7,217 bases of DNA from assembly GCA_934167435.1 (NCBI GenBank), contig CAKPKZ010000078.1:1-7217 (forward strand), written 5' to 3'. Shown here piece by piece: positions 1 to 6,852 of the stretch (position 1 is its first letter; each line of letters opens with the position of its first letter). The notes beneath the pieces were generated by a model. It did no database searches. It was not told where the DNA came from and saw only the letters and a list, made by a program, of their open reading frames with translations. The stretch is from an uncultured Clostridia bacterium. Its GTDB lineage: Bacteria > Bacillota > Clostridia > TANB77 > CAG-508. A program made the translations under genes and the position numbers.

Positions 1-133
1 CATAAGTGTCTTTACATTTTTTTATTTTATTCTATTTTTTATGTTTACTATTTCCCCAGAAAATTTAACTCATATTAGTTTGTCTATTTTTTGTTGTGTA
101 ATATTATATATTATGCTAGTTTTATAAAATTAT
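1..133. other. AT-rich intergenic edge, no gene seen
   Basis: This stretch downstream of tatD consists mostly of T and A runs on the plus strand. I see no reading frame of useful length and no tRNA-like structure. An ATG on the minus strand occupies bases 3-1 and could be the start of a gene lying off the left edge, but no Shine-Dalgarno sequence precedes it, so I do not call it. Confidence 0.4.
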
Positions 134-154
134 GACACAAATAAAATTTGTGCC
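134..154 (-). terminator. Hairpin after tatD, possible operon terminator
   Basis: On the minus strand CACAAAT (152-146) pairs perfectly with ATTTGTG (142-136) across a three-base TTT loop. A G-U pair (153/135) and a G-C pair (154/134) extend it to nine base pairs. The outermost G is the last base of the tatD stop codon. The following bases, ATAATTTTATAAA, are AT-rich but lack a solid run of T, so termination may be weak or may depend on another factor. Its position at the end of the four-gene operon is the main support. Confidence 0.45.
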
Positions 155-933
155 TAATTTATTAAAAATATTTTTTGTGCATTTTCATATGTTATTTTTG
201 CAATTTCTGAAAGTTCCATATTTTTAACATCCGCAATTTTACTAGCTATATATTTTACATTAGAAGGTGTATTTCTCTTTCCTCTTAATGGCTCTGGTGA
301 CAAGTATGGACTATCTGTTTCTATTAAAATTTTATTTAATGGTACCATATTAATTATTTCTTCTGCATTTTTAGAATTTTTAAATGTTACTGGACCTGCA
401 AATGATATGTAAAAGTCTAATTTTAACGCTTCTTTTACTAATTCTCTATTTAATGGGCAACAGTGAAATATTCCTTTTCTTATAACATTATTTTTCTTTA
501 GTATATCTATAGTATCCATTACTGCTTCTCTTGTATGAATTTGAATTGGCAAATTATATTTATTTGCTATTTTTATTTGTTCTGTAAATGCTATTTTTTG
601 CAAATCTTTATTTTCCTTATTCCAATAATAATCTAACCCTATTTCTCCAATGGCTACAATTTTATTTTTTTTATTTAACAAATCTTTAATTTGCTCTAAC
701 TGTTTCCACAATTCTTCTTCATTTTGTGGAATATCATTAGGCGAAATGCCACAAGTTGGGTAAATAAAACTATACTCATTTGAAATTTCTATTGCTTTTT
801 TACTAGATTCTAAACTATAACCTGCACAAATAAATTTTGTTATTCCTTGGTTATATACACTATTTATAACCTCAACCATATCTTCGCAAAATTTTTCATC
901 ATTTAAATGTGCATGAGAATCAAAAAATTCCAT
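154..933 (-). CDS. tatD: TatD family metal-dependent hydrolase / DNase
   Basis: This 259-residue protein matches the TatD family in length and motifs. TatD enzymes are cytoplasmic TIM-barrel metallohydrolases of the amidohydrolase superfamily; characterised members are Mg-dependent 3'-5' DNases, some linked to repair of oxidative damage. Visible metal-ligand candidates are HAH at residues 7-9, Glu97 in GEIGLDYYW, His133 in IQIHTREA, His157 in FHCC and Asp207 in ETDSPYLSP. The late RGKRNTP motif (217-223) is typical. The segment usually written G-x-HP reads GISP (62-65), with Ser where His is common. The start ATG has a strong GGAGG 9 bases upstream, inside the end of acpS, and the gap to acpS is 6 bp, so it is probably translationally coupled and is the last gene of the operon. 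Family assignment is firm; the exact substrate is not known. Confidence 0.95.
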   Translation of the reverse strand: MEFFDSHAHLNDEKFCEDMVEVINSVYNQGITKFICAGYSLESSKKAIEISNEYSFIYPTCGISPNDIPQNEEELWKQLEQIKDLLNKKNKIVAIGEIGLDYYWNKENKDLQKIAFTEQIKIANKYNLPIQIHTREAVMDTIDILKKNNVIRKGIFHCCPLNRELVKEALKLDFYISFAGPVTFKNSKNAEEIINMVPLNKILIETDSPYLSPEPLRGKRNTPSNVKYIASKIADVKNMELSEIAKITYENAQKIFLIN

Positions 934-939
934 AATTAA

Positions 940-1314
940 TTACCTCCATACAACAACAACATTTGCTGTGGCATATTCTTTACAATGTGACAAACTTAAA
1001 TCAATACTATCTATTTGTTTTAAATTCTCCACACTTAAGTTAACTTGTGGTCTTCCCTGAGCATCGTTTATAACTTCTATATCTTTCCAACATATAGAAT
1101 ATTTGTCTTTTAAGCAAAACGATATAGCTTTAAACACTGCTTCTTTTGCAGCAAACCTTGCTGCATAATGTTGATATTTTTGCATTTTTTTACTTTCACA
1201 ATATTTAATCTCATCTTTAGTAAAAACTCTAGTTGCAAATTTTTCTTCCATAGACTCTAAACATTCTTTTACTCTATTTATTTCTATTATATCAGTCCCA
1301 CAAGTAACCTTCAT
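940..1314 (-). CDS. acpS: Holo-[acyl-carrier-protein] synthase
   Basis: AcpS transfers 4'-phosphopantetheine from CoA to a serine of apo-ACP, activating the carrier for fatty acid synthesis. It is cytoplasmic, Mg-dependent and usually a trimer of about 120 residues; this one has 124. The N-terminal GTDIIEINRV (6-15) carries the metal-binding Asp8. RFAAKEAVFKA (53-63) carries the second ligand Glu58, and SLSHCKEYATA (107-117) is the conserved C-terminal strand motif; FTKDEIKYC (31-39) also fits. The ATG is preceded by a modest GGGGA 7 bases upstream. The gene lies 21 bp after the unknown tail-anchored protein and 6 bp before tatD, so it depends on the upstream promoter unless an internal one was missed. 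The gene looks intact. Confidence 0.96.
   Translation of the reverse strand: MKVTCGTDIIEINRVKECLESMEEKFATRVFTKDEIKYCESKKMQKYQHYAARFAAKEAVFKAISFCLKDKYSICWKDIEVINDAQGRPQVNLSVENLKQIDSIDLSLSHCKEYATANVVVVWR
943..947 (-). promoter_or_regulatory. tatD ribosome-binding site inside acpS
   Basis: The last codons of acpS, TGG AGG TAA (Trp-Arg-stop), spell GGAGG and then the stop, giving tatD a strong Shine-Dalgarno sequence 9 bases before its ATG. Ribosomes ending acpS would sit on the tatD initiation site, which suggests translational coupling. Confidence 0.8.
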
Positions 1315-1332
1315 ACAATTATCCCCATTTCC

Positions 1333-1352
1333 TACTTAATTTTTATTAAGTA
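1333..1352 (-). other. Small hairpin between tail-anchored gene and acpS
   Basis: TACTTAAT (1333-1340) and ATTAAGTA (1345-1352) form a perfect 8-bp inverted repeat with a TTTT loop on the plus strand (AAAA in the mRNA). It covers the last codons and stop of the upstream gene and ends just before the acpS ribosome-binding region. On the minus strand it is followed by GGAAATGGGG rather than a T run, so it is not an intrinsic terminator. It could be an RNA processing or translation-tuning structure, but AT palindromes arise easily in DNA of this composition. Confidence 0.35.
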
Positions 1353-2568
1353 TAAAAAAATTAATTAAATTCACAACTAATAAAGCAGCTACCATTATTA
1401 TCATTAACATGTTATATTTATTATTTCTTTCTATATTTAATTCTTTGTATAAAACATCATATCTGTTTTTTACTTCACTATATAAACTGTCTAACTCGTA
1501 AACATTATTCAATTTATTATTTATAATTGTTCCTACCTCATCTTCTGTTATTTCTTCTATCCATATAGTTTTTGTAAAATTTATAAACTGCTTTCTAGTA
1601 TTGTTTAAATTATTTTTATTTTTAAAATCTACCGATAATTTTTTTAAATATATTCTTTTATACAAATTAAAAATATATGTATAAAAATATTCCTCTTCAA
1701 ATTCTTCTGGTAAAATTGTATAATTGCTAATATCTGCACTTGAAGCAAATAATACCATTCCTTGTTTAGATATACCTAATTTTGCAAATTTCATTTTTGA
1801 TAAGCAAATGGCTTTTCTATGATTATATTTATAAGAATTATCTGCTGGTAAAAAATTTGCAAATTTTGTAAAGTTATAATTTATATTTTCAAAACACTTT
1901 TCTTCATTCCATGCTACCTGGTCAATACAAGCATATGAATATGTTAAAAGTCTTTGTGAATCTACATTATATTTCGTTGTTTGAATATCATCACCTGTTA
2001 AATTTTCTATAAATTCTGCAAATCCATTAACATCTGCAAAAGTGTCTGTTTGTAATCTTATATTGTCATATTTTGTTAAATCTGAAAAACCTTGATTTAC
2101 ATCTCTAAATTTATAGTTAAAATTCAATAAATCAGCAAAATTATCGCTTGATTCTACTGCTGTTTTCATACATAAAAAACATATACCAGTATTAAAACAC
2201 ACTATTTCAATTCTTCGTATATTAAAAAATATTCCTCTTTCCTTTTCTGTTTTTCCTTGAATGTCTTTTTCTAAAGAATATTCAAAAATTGTACATGGAG
2301 TTTTTGCAAGAATTGCAGCTCTGGTTTCTACTGGCAACTCTTCTAATTGTTTTATTTTACTTTTAGAAAACCTAAAACTAGAGAATAAAAATTCTCTAAT
2401 TTTAGGTAAAAAATATTGATATAATCTTAACTCTTTTTCTTTTCTAAATATTTTTAAATTACAATTTTTATCTTTTATTAGTTTTAAAAGATACTTTTGG
2501 TATTTGTTCTCCTTTACTACAAAAGGATGTACAAAATATGTATATTGATACTTTGTCTTTAGTTCCAT
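1336..2568 (-). CDS. Unknown protein with C-terminal membrane anchor
   Basis: I do not recognise a named family. With the start chosen here it has 410 residues. The N-terminal half is mixed hydrophobic and basic. A central segment has an FNTGICFLCMKT motif (125-136, with a CxxC at 130-133) followed by a LLNFNYKFRDV motif (147-157). The C-terminal third has an acidic helical stretch, WIEEITEDEVG (336-346), then a likely amphipathic or coiled helix (about 353-386), then one strongly hydrophobic segment (about 387-407) and only three residues after it. That predicts a cytoplasmic protein tail-anchored in the membrane. The layout loosely recalls CorA-like or RMND1/DUF155-type proteins, but there is no second membrane helix and no GMN motif, so I do not assign either. 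ATG at 2568 is preferred over GTG at 2577, because that GTG lies within the Shine-Dalgarno sequence. It is second in the operon, 17 bp after the WG-repeat gene. Confidence 0.85.
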   Translation of the reverse strand: MELKTKYQYTYFVHPFVVKENKYQKYLLKLIKDKNCNLKIFRKEKELRLYQYFLPKIREFLFSSFRFSKSKIKQLEELPVETRAAILAKTPCTIFEYSLEKDIQGKTEKERGIFFNIRRIEIVCFNTGICFLCMKTAVESSDNFADLLNFNYKFRDVNQGFSDLTKYDNIRLQTDTFADVNGFAEFIENLTGDDIQTTKYNVDSQRLLTYSYACIDQVAWNEEKCFENINYNFTKFANFLPADNSYKYNHRKAICLSKMKFAKLGISKQGMVLFASSADISNYTILPEEFEEEYFYTYIFNLYKRIYLKKLSVDFKNKNNLNNTRKQFINFTKTIWIEEITEDEVGTIINNKLNNVYELDSLYSEVKNRYDVLYKELNIERNNKYNMLMIIMVAALLVVNLINFFILNKN

Positions 2569-2572
2569 TTTT

Positions 2573-2580
2573 ATCACCTT
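2573..2580 (-). promoter_or_regulatory. Ribosome-binding site deciding start at 2568
   Basis: The minus strand reads AAGGTGATAAAAATG. AGGTGAT matches the anti-Shine-Dalgarno sequence over seven bases and leaves eight bases between AGG and the ATG at 2568. The in-frame GTG at 2577 is part of this site and cannot use it, so the shorter protein is the likely product. Confidence 0.8.
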
Positions 2581-2585
2581 ATATA

Positions 2586-4109
2586 TTATTCTTGATTATA
2601 ATAATTCATATTTAAGTCTTTTCCTAAGTGCCATTTTCCTATAAAGTCTATTACATAATAGTTATCTAAGTTATATGTTGGTTCTATTACAACTGTTCCT
2701 TTGTTATCTATACTTCCCCATTTTCCATCTTTTTTTACTGCTGCGTATCCATATAAGTTTTGTTCAGTTGCATCATCGTAAATATAGTCTACAATAGTTT
2801 TTCCTTCTTTGTCTACAAATCCGTATTTTCCATCTTTTTTACTTAAAAACATTGTATTTGATGGTAACACATCTGAAATATTTTTTTCCTCAAATTTAAA
2901 GTTATAATATTTATCTTCTTCTCCTATTCTTAACTTCATGTATCCTTTTTCTGTATCTAATTTAGATAGTATACCGCTTAACTTTATTTCATAATTACTA
3001 TTTATAATATCTGCATTATAGTTAGTATCTTCTGCTATATATAAATTTGCTACTTCATTATATGTTAATGAAGTATATTTAAAAGGTATTTTTTCGGCAT
3101 TTTCTAAATCAATTACTCCGTATTTTCCATCTTTCTTAGCTATAAGAATTCCTTTTTGTGATTGTTTTAATTCATCATATTGTGCATTTATTGTTATTTC
3201 TCCATTTGATTTTATAACACCATATTTTTCATTAGTAGTATATATAAATTCATTTTCTTGGTTTGATAATATTTCTTTAATATCTGTAAAGCCTTCTGTT
3301 AATATGTCATTTCCAGATTTATCTATTACTTTTAACTTACCATCTTGCTTTACAACATATAAATCATTTTGGTTTATTTTTTTTATTTCGTCATATTTTG
3401 GTTCTAATACTTGCTTTGCTGAATAATCTACAACCCCATATTTTCCTTCAGTATTTTTTACTATGTATCCAGATTTGTCATCTTTTCCTAAATTAGTTAT
3501 TTCTTCGTATTGTGCCTCTATAATCTTTTTACCTTCATTATTTACAATTCCGTATTTTCCATTTTGTTTAATTTTAAATGAGTTTTCAATTCCTTGAAGT
3601 GCTTCTAATTCTTCATATTGTGTATCTAAAACTTTTTTTCCATTTAGATTAATTAATCCGTATTTTCCATCTTTTTGAACTTTTAGTGCATTTGCTTCGT
3701 ATAGAATATTTCCGTTTTTATCTATATTTTGTATAGCCTCAATGTTGTCATATTCTTTGAATATTTCCTCATTTTTGCTGTTTATGGCTTTTGTTTTGTA
3801 TGTTCCATTTGAATAGTCAACGTCATATGTACATAAAAATACATCATTTTTGCTGTTTGGTATTATTATTAATTCTTTATATGATGGGTCTATTACAGTG
3901 TTTCCACTAGAGTCTATTACACCATATTTTCCATCTTTATATACTGAAAAATAAGTTTCGCTACTTATTTTTCCTTTATCTTCACCTTTTGTTAGTATTC
4001 CTTTTATTATAAGTATAAACATTACTAATACAATTATTGCAATTATTACTGCAAATACTTTTTTCATGTTTAATTTTGGTTCTTCATTATATCTTCTTCC
4101 TCTACTCAT
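2586..4109 (-). CDS. Membrane-anchored WG-repeat protein
   Basis: This 507-residue protein starts with a short basic stretch (RGRR, then KLNMKK) and a single hydrophobic helix at about residues 17-37. By the positive-inside rule the rest lies outside the membrane. The outer part consists of WG-type repeats built on K-x-G-K-Y-G-V-I-D, then a turn, then I-x-x-x-Y-D-E-L. Clear units begin near residues 58, 147, 183, 222, 293, 327, 426 and 461. Weaker units lie near 103, 257 and 399, where the Tyr-Gly core is lost. The last unit has the classical W-G (KWGSID) and is followed by a tail, DFIGKWHLGKDLNMNYY. WG repeats are common in Firmicutes surface and cytoplasmic proteins, and their role is generally unknown; binding or scaffold functions are only inferred. 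The start ATG has AGGAGG seven bases upstream and a sigma-A promoter just before it, making this the first gene of the operon. Confidence 0.9.
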   Translation of the reverse strand: MSRGRRYNEEPKLNMKKVFAVIIAIIVLVMFILIIKGILTKGEDKGKISSETYFSVYKDGKYGVIDSSGNTVIDPSYKELIIIPNSKNDVFLCTYDVDYSNGTYKTKAINSKNEEIFKEYDNIEAIQNIDKNGNILYEANALKVQKDGKYGLINLNGKKVLDTQYEELEALQGIENSFKIKQNGKYGIVNNEGKKIIEAQYEEITNLGKDDKSGYIVKNTEGKYGVVDYSAKQVLEPKYDEIKKINQNDLYVVKQDGKLKVIDKSGNDILTEGFTDIKEILSNQENEFIYTTNEKYGVIKSNGEITINAQYDELKQSQKGILIAKKDGKYGVIDLENAEKIPFKYTSLTYNEVANLYIAEDTNYNADIINSNYEIKLSGILSKLDTEKGYMKLRIGEEDKYYNFKFEEKNISDVLPSNTMFLSKKDGKYGFVDKEGKTIVDYIYDDATEQNLYGYAAVKKDGKWGSIDNKGTVVIEPTYNLDNYYVIDFIGKWHLGKDLNMNYYNQE

Positions 4110-4116
4110 TTAGTTG

Positions 4117-4122
4117 CCTCCT
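4117..4122 (-). promoter_or_regulatory. Ribosome-binding site of WG-repeat gene
   Basis: A perfect AGGAGG on the minus strand sits seven bases before the ATG at 4109. Together with the promoter just upstream, which leaves a leader of only about 20 nt, it fixes the start of this protein. Confidence 0.85.
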
Positions 4123-4135
4123 ATCTACATGTTAT

Positions 4136-4164
4136 ACTATACCATAAAGCAAGGCTTATTTCAA
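4136..4164 (-). promoter_or_regulatory. Sigma-A type promoter of the WG/acpS/tatD operon
   Basis: On the minus strand TTGAAA (4164-4159) and TATAGT (4141-4136) are separated by exactly 17 bases. Each matches the vegetative consensus at five of six positions. Upstream sequence is AT-rich. Transcription would start near 4129, giving a leader of about 20 nt that contains the AGGAGG site. The promoter lies between the spoIIE terminator and the first operon gene, which is where one is expected. No operator-like repeat is evident beside it. Confidence 0.75.
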
Positions 4165-4198
4165 TAGTTTGAAATATAAAATTACTTGCTAATAAATA

Positions 4199-4238
4199 AA
4201 AAAACATAAAATATTAAATTTAATATTTCATGTTTTTT
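4199..4238 (-). terminator. Intrinsic terminator of spoIIE, symmetric
   Basis: The 40 bases form a near-perfect palindrome: AAAAAACAT, one mismatch (A/C at 4208/4229), AAATATTAAA, then the reverse complement. On the minus strand it is preceded by six A and ends in a run of seven T, beginning 10 bases after the spoIIE stop codon. The stem is almost entirely A-T with one C-G pair (4205/4232), so it depends on length rather than GC content. The arms are symmetric, so it could also stop transcription on the plus strand, though no plus-strand gene is seen nearby. Confidence 0.75.
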
Positions 4239-4248
4239 ATTCTAATTT

Positions 4249-6717
4249 CTATTGTATTTTGCCACATACTTCATTTGTTTCTACTGTGTCTTTTAATAAG
4301 AATTTGCAAACAATAACACTCATATCGTCTTTAGGCATTCCAAAATTATTGTCCACTGCTTCATTTAATACTAAATCAGCAATTTTATTTGTATTTGTTG
4401 TATCTATATCTTCTAATAAATATTTTACCCACAATTCTTTGTTTTTGTATTCAACATTAGAGTCTAATATTCCATCTGAACACATTAATATAATGTCTTT
4501 ATCTGCAATGTCTCTGTCAAATACTTGTAAATCCGCTTTTTGTAATATTCCTGTTGGTAGTGTGTTAGATTTTATTAACTGTACTTTCTTTTTATTTTTA
4601 ATATATGTAGGACATGCTCCTGTTTTTATAAACTCTATACTTCCTGCATACAAATCTACAATTGCAATATCTAAAGTTGCAAATATTTCATCATTTTTAT
4701 TAACAAGAGTTGTATTAATTAAGTCAATAGAAGCTTTACTATTAAATCCAGATATTAATAAACTTTCTAACATTTTTAATGCTTGTGTGCTACTTTCTTT
4801 TGCCTTAACTCCAGATCCCATACCATCACTAATTGCAATTAAGTATTTCCCGTCTTTTAATCTAATATTTAAAACACTGTCTCCTGAAACTTCACATTTA
4901 CTTTTATTAGCATTTGCAATTCCTATACCCATTGCAAATTTATCTTCTGACATTAAATTTATTTTTCTTCCAATGCTTGTCTCTTCATTTAAAACAATTT
5001 TTTCTTCTAATACTCCGGAAATAATTTTTTGTATTACTGGAACACTATAACTTTCTTGGTCTTTATTTAAATAAATTTCTACAAAATATCTTCCTTCTTT
5101 TCTTATTGATATTTCATCTACATTTATTTCTTTTTGTTTTAATAGTGCTGCAATTTGCTCTTTTTTGTCATCATACAAATTTTGTATAGTTATATCTTTT
5201 TCAATGTTTTGTGCTATTCCAGATATAGCTTGTGAAACGCCATTTAGTTGATTTTCCATATTTCTTTTATTTTCTTCTAGCTTTTTCATCCATACAAAAT
5301 TTGCTTTACTAATTTTATATGCTGTATTAACAGCTCTAACTACTTGATCAATATTATATTCTAAAGTTTTACTTATTTTGTTATCTTCTAATCCTACTAC
5401 ATAACTATTATTATTTGCAAAGACTTTAAGCAAATCTTTTTTATCAATAACTTGTTTATCTGATACTGTTATAAATATATCATTAATAATGTTTCCTTGT
5501 ACATTTGTTATATCATCATATAATAAATTGTCTTTATATGGTTCCATTATATCTAATAATTCTGTAATAAATATTTGCTTGTTTTCCTTATTGCTAGCAA
5601 TGTTATTAAATTTATTGCTATTTTCAATTTTATATGTTTTAGCCATCTCCTGAATTGTTTCAGATACATTATTTAATTTTTGTGCAGTTTCTTTACTATT
5701 ATTTAACGCTCTACTTGGGAATACTGGCAAAAATTTTGAATTTCCTATAAATTCTTCTATATCTATATGTACAGTTTTTGGTATGGCAAGTAGCCCTATT
5801 GAAGCAATTAATATTTCTTTAAAATGTATTAATTCTACTGTATAGCCATTAGAAACATATGCTAGTACAACATTTCCTAAACAAAATCCTATTATTACTC
5901 CTATTTTACCAAATCTATTTAAAATTCCAGCTACCATACCAGAAATTGCATATGCTGCTATCATTATAGGTTCTGAAGAAGTAATAACTCCTAATGTTAC
6001 TCCAATTGTTACCCCTGATGTTGTTCCTACTAAAATACCATTCTTCCACCCTAATACCAATACAATTAATATACTAAGTATATTGCAAATATTAAATCCG
6101 AATATTTGTAAACTATTAAAGCAACTAACTGCAATAGAAAGTAATAAACTTGCTCCTATTACCTCTTCTATAGAAAATGCTCTTTTTTCTCCTATGTCTT
6201 GAAATACAACCAATGAATTTACAAATATTTTATAAAATACAACTGCTATAATTGCAAATGTTATACTTGCTAAAATATCATATAATGTAAATCCAGAAAT
6301 AATGCCTTTTGCAATTTGTACCAATAATGTAGAAATAAAAACATTTTTAGCAACTTTAATTTTTTCATTTCTTTCGTCTTCGTTGTATTTTGGTTTAAAC
6401 ATAAAAAATGTAGTTATCATTACTAATACAGTTAAAATATATCCTAATGCTCCACCTACACCAAATTTTATTGTATTTCCAATTATACAAACTATAACCA
6501 CTCCTAATAATGGAATAGAATTTGAAAAACATGCTGCTAACATACTAATGCTAAAAGGAGACATTTCTCCTCCTAAACTTATTAACGAAACCATAAGTGA
6601 AACTACATATATTGCTATATTCCTTTTTTCTAATACATTTGAAAATATATTAAATTTTCTATTTTTTATTTGTGCTTGTCCACTACTTATAGATTCTCCA
6701 CCCATATTTTGAAACAT
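4249..6717 (-). CDS. spoIIE: Stage II sporulation protein E, PP2C phosphatase
   Basis: SpoIIE is the forespore membrane phosphatase that dephosphorylates SpoIIAA, releasing sigma-F after asymmetric division; it also associates with FtsZ at the septum. The 822 residues match the Bacillus subtilis protein (827). Residues about 33-315 hold roughly ten hydrophobic segments. A soluble, partly helical regulatory region follows (about 325-570), and the PP2C-type domain fills the rest. Expected metal-binding aspartates are present: Asp613 in SGDS, Asp631 in SDGMGSG, Asp748 in SDGIL and Asp798 in KDDMS. Their spacing is nearly the same as in B. subtilis (610, 628, 746, 795). The linker motif ETSIGRKINLMSEDKFAMG precedes the domain. 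ATG at 6717 is chosen because the GTG at 6726 lies inside the ribosome-binding site. The gene appears monocistronic, with its own Spo0A-like promoter and terminator; the tilS, hpt and ftsH genes that often follow spoIIE are absent here. Confidence 0.96.
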   Translation of the reverse strand: MFQNMGGESISSGQAQIKNRKFNIFSNVLEKRNIAIYVVSLMVSLISLGGEMSPFSISMLAACFSNSIPLLGVVIVCIIGNTIKFGVGGALGYILTVLVMITTFFMFKPKYNEDERNEKIKVAKNVFISTLLVQIAKGIISGFTLYDILASITFAIIAVVFYKIFVNSLVVFQDIGEKRAFSIEEVIGASLLLSIAVSCFNSLQIFGFNICNILSILIVLVLGWKNGILVGTTSGVTIGVTLGVITSSEPIMIAAYAISGMVAGILNRFGKIGVIIGFCLGNVVLAYVSNGYTVELIHFKEILIASIGLLAIPKTVHIDIEEFIGNSKFLPVFPSRALNNSKETAQKLNNVSETIQEMAKTYKIENSNKFNNIASNKENKQIFITELLDIMEPYKDNLLYDDITNVQGNIINDIFITVSDKQVIDKKDLLKVFANNNSYVVGLEDNKISKTLEYNIDQVVRAVNTAYKISKANFVWMKKLEENKRNMENQLNGVSQAISGIAQNIEKDITIQNLYDDKKEQIAALLKQKEINVDEISIRKEGRYFVEIYLNKDQESYSVPVIQKIISGVLEEKIVLNEETSIGRKINLMSEDKFAMGIGIANANKSKCEVSGDSVLNIRLKDGKYLIAISDGMGSGVKAKESSTQALKMLESLLISGFNSKASIDLINTTLVNKNDEIFATLDIAIVDLYAGSIEFIKTGACPTYIKNKKKVQLIKSNTLPTGILQKADLQVFDRDIADKDIILMCSDGILDSNVEYKNKELWVKYLLEDIDTTNTNKIADLVLNEAVDNNFGMPKDDMSVIVCKFLLKDTVETNEVCGKIQ

Positions 6718-6846
6718 CCTTATCACCTCTTAAACTTTTATAGCCATATTTTACTACTTATCTTTAGTGTTTTTTGTCTTTTTTGGTAAGGAATTCTAAA
6801 AAAGTTTTTTACCTTTTGTGATATATATTTTTTTAATCTATTATTT
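6718..6846 (-). other. AT-rich 5' leader of spoIIE
   Basis: If transcription starts about seven bases after the proposed TATAAT, the mRNA carries a leader of roughly 130 nt. It has long A and T runs and one weak hairpin (GGTAA at 6813-6809 with TTACC at 6790-6786, enclosing an AAAAAACTTTTTT segment). I see no riboswitch, T-box or leader peptide pattern. A sigma-H-like arrangement, AGGTAAA, 11 bases, GAAT, lies at 6814-6793 but has a mismatch in its AGGA core. Confidence 0.35.
6722..6729 (-). promoter_or_regulatory. Ribosome-binding site deciding spoIIE start
   Basis: The minus strand reads GAGGTGATAAGGATG. GAGGTGAT is complementary to the 16S rRNA tail over all eight bases, with eight bases between GAGG and the ATG at 6717. 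The GTG at 6726-6724 lies inside this site and is not a plausible start. Confidence 0.85.
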
Positions 6847-6852
6847 TATCTT

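Noticed and set aside
1..3. Minus-strand ATG as start of a gene off the left edge
   Set aside because: No Shine-Dalgarno sequence lies upstream and no coding sequence beyond the codon is visible.
1336..2568. CorA-type magnesium transporter
   Set aside because: There is only one terminal hydrophobic segment and no GMN motif, so the transporter assignment is not supported.
2586..3960. CRISPR-like regularly spaced repeats
   Set aside because: The repeated phrases are codons of WG repeats inside an intact reading frame, differ in sequence and are unevenly spaced.
4259..5050. Plus-strand open frame of 263 codons
   Set aside because: It lies opposite the spoIIE phosphatase domain, has no ribosome-binding site and encodes a low-complexity Ser/Ile/Phe-rich sequence; it is a shadow of the real gene.
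6302..6712. Plus-strand open frame of 136 codons
   Set aside because: It lies opposite the spoIIE membrane region; its hydrophobic character mirrors the other strand and it has no initiation signals.
6793..6814. Sigma-H-like promoter, AGGTAAA-11 bases-GAAT, in the spoIIE leader
   Set aside because: The AGGA core has a mismatch and such patterns occur by chance in AT-rich DNA; spoIIE is classically sigma-A/Spo0A-dependent. Noted only within the leader entry.
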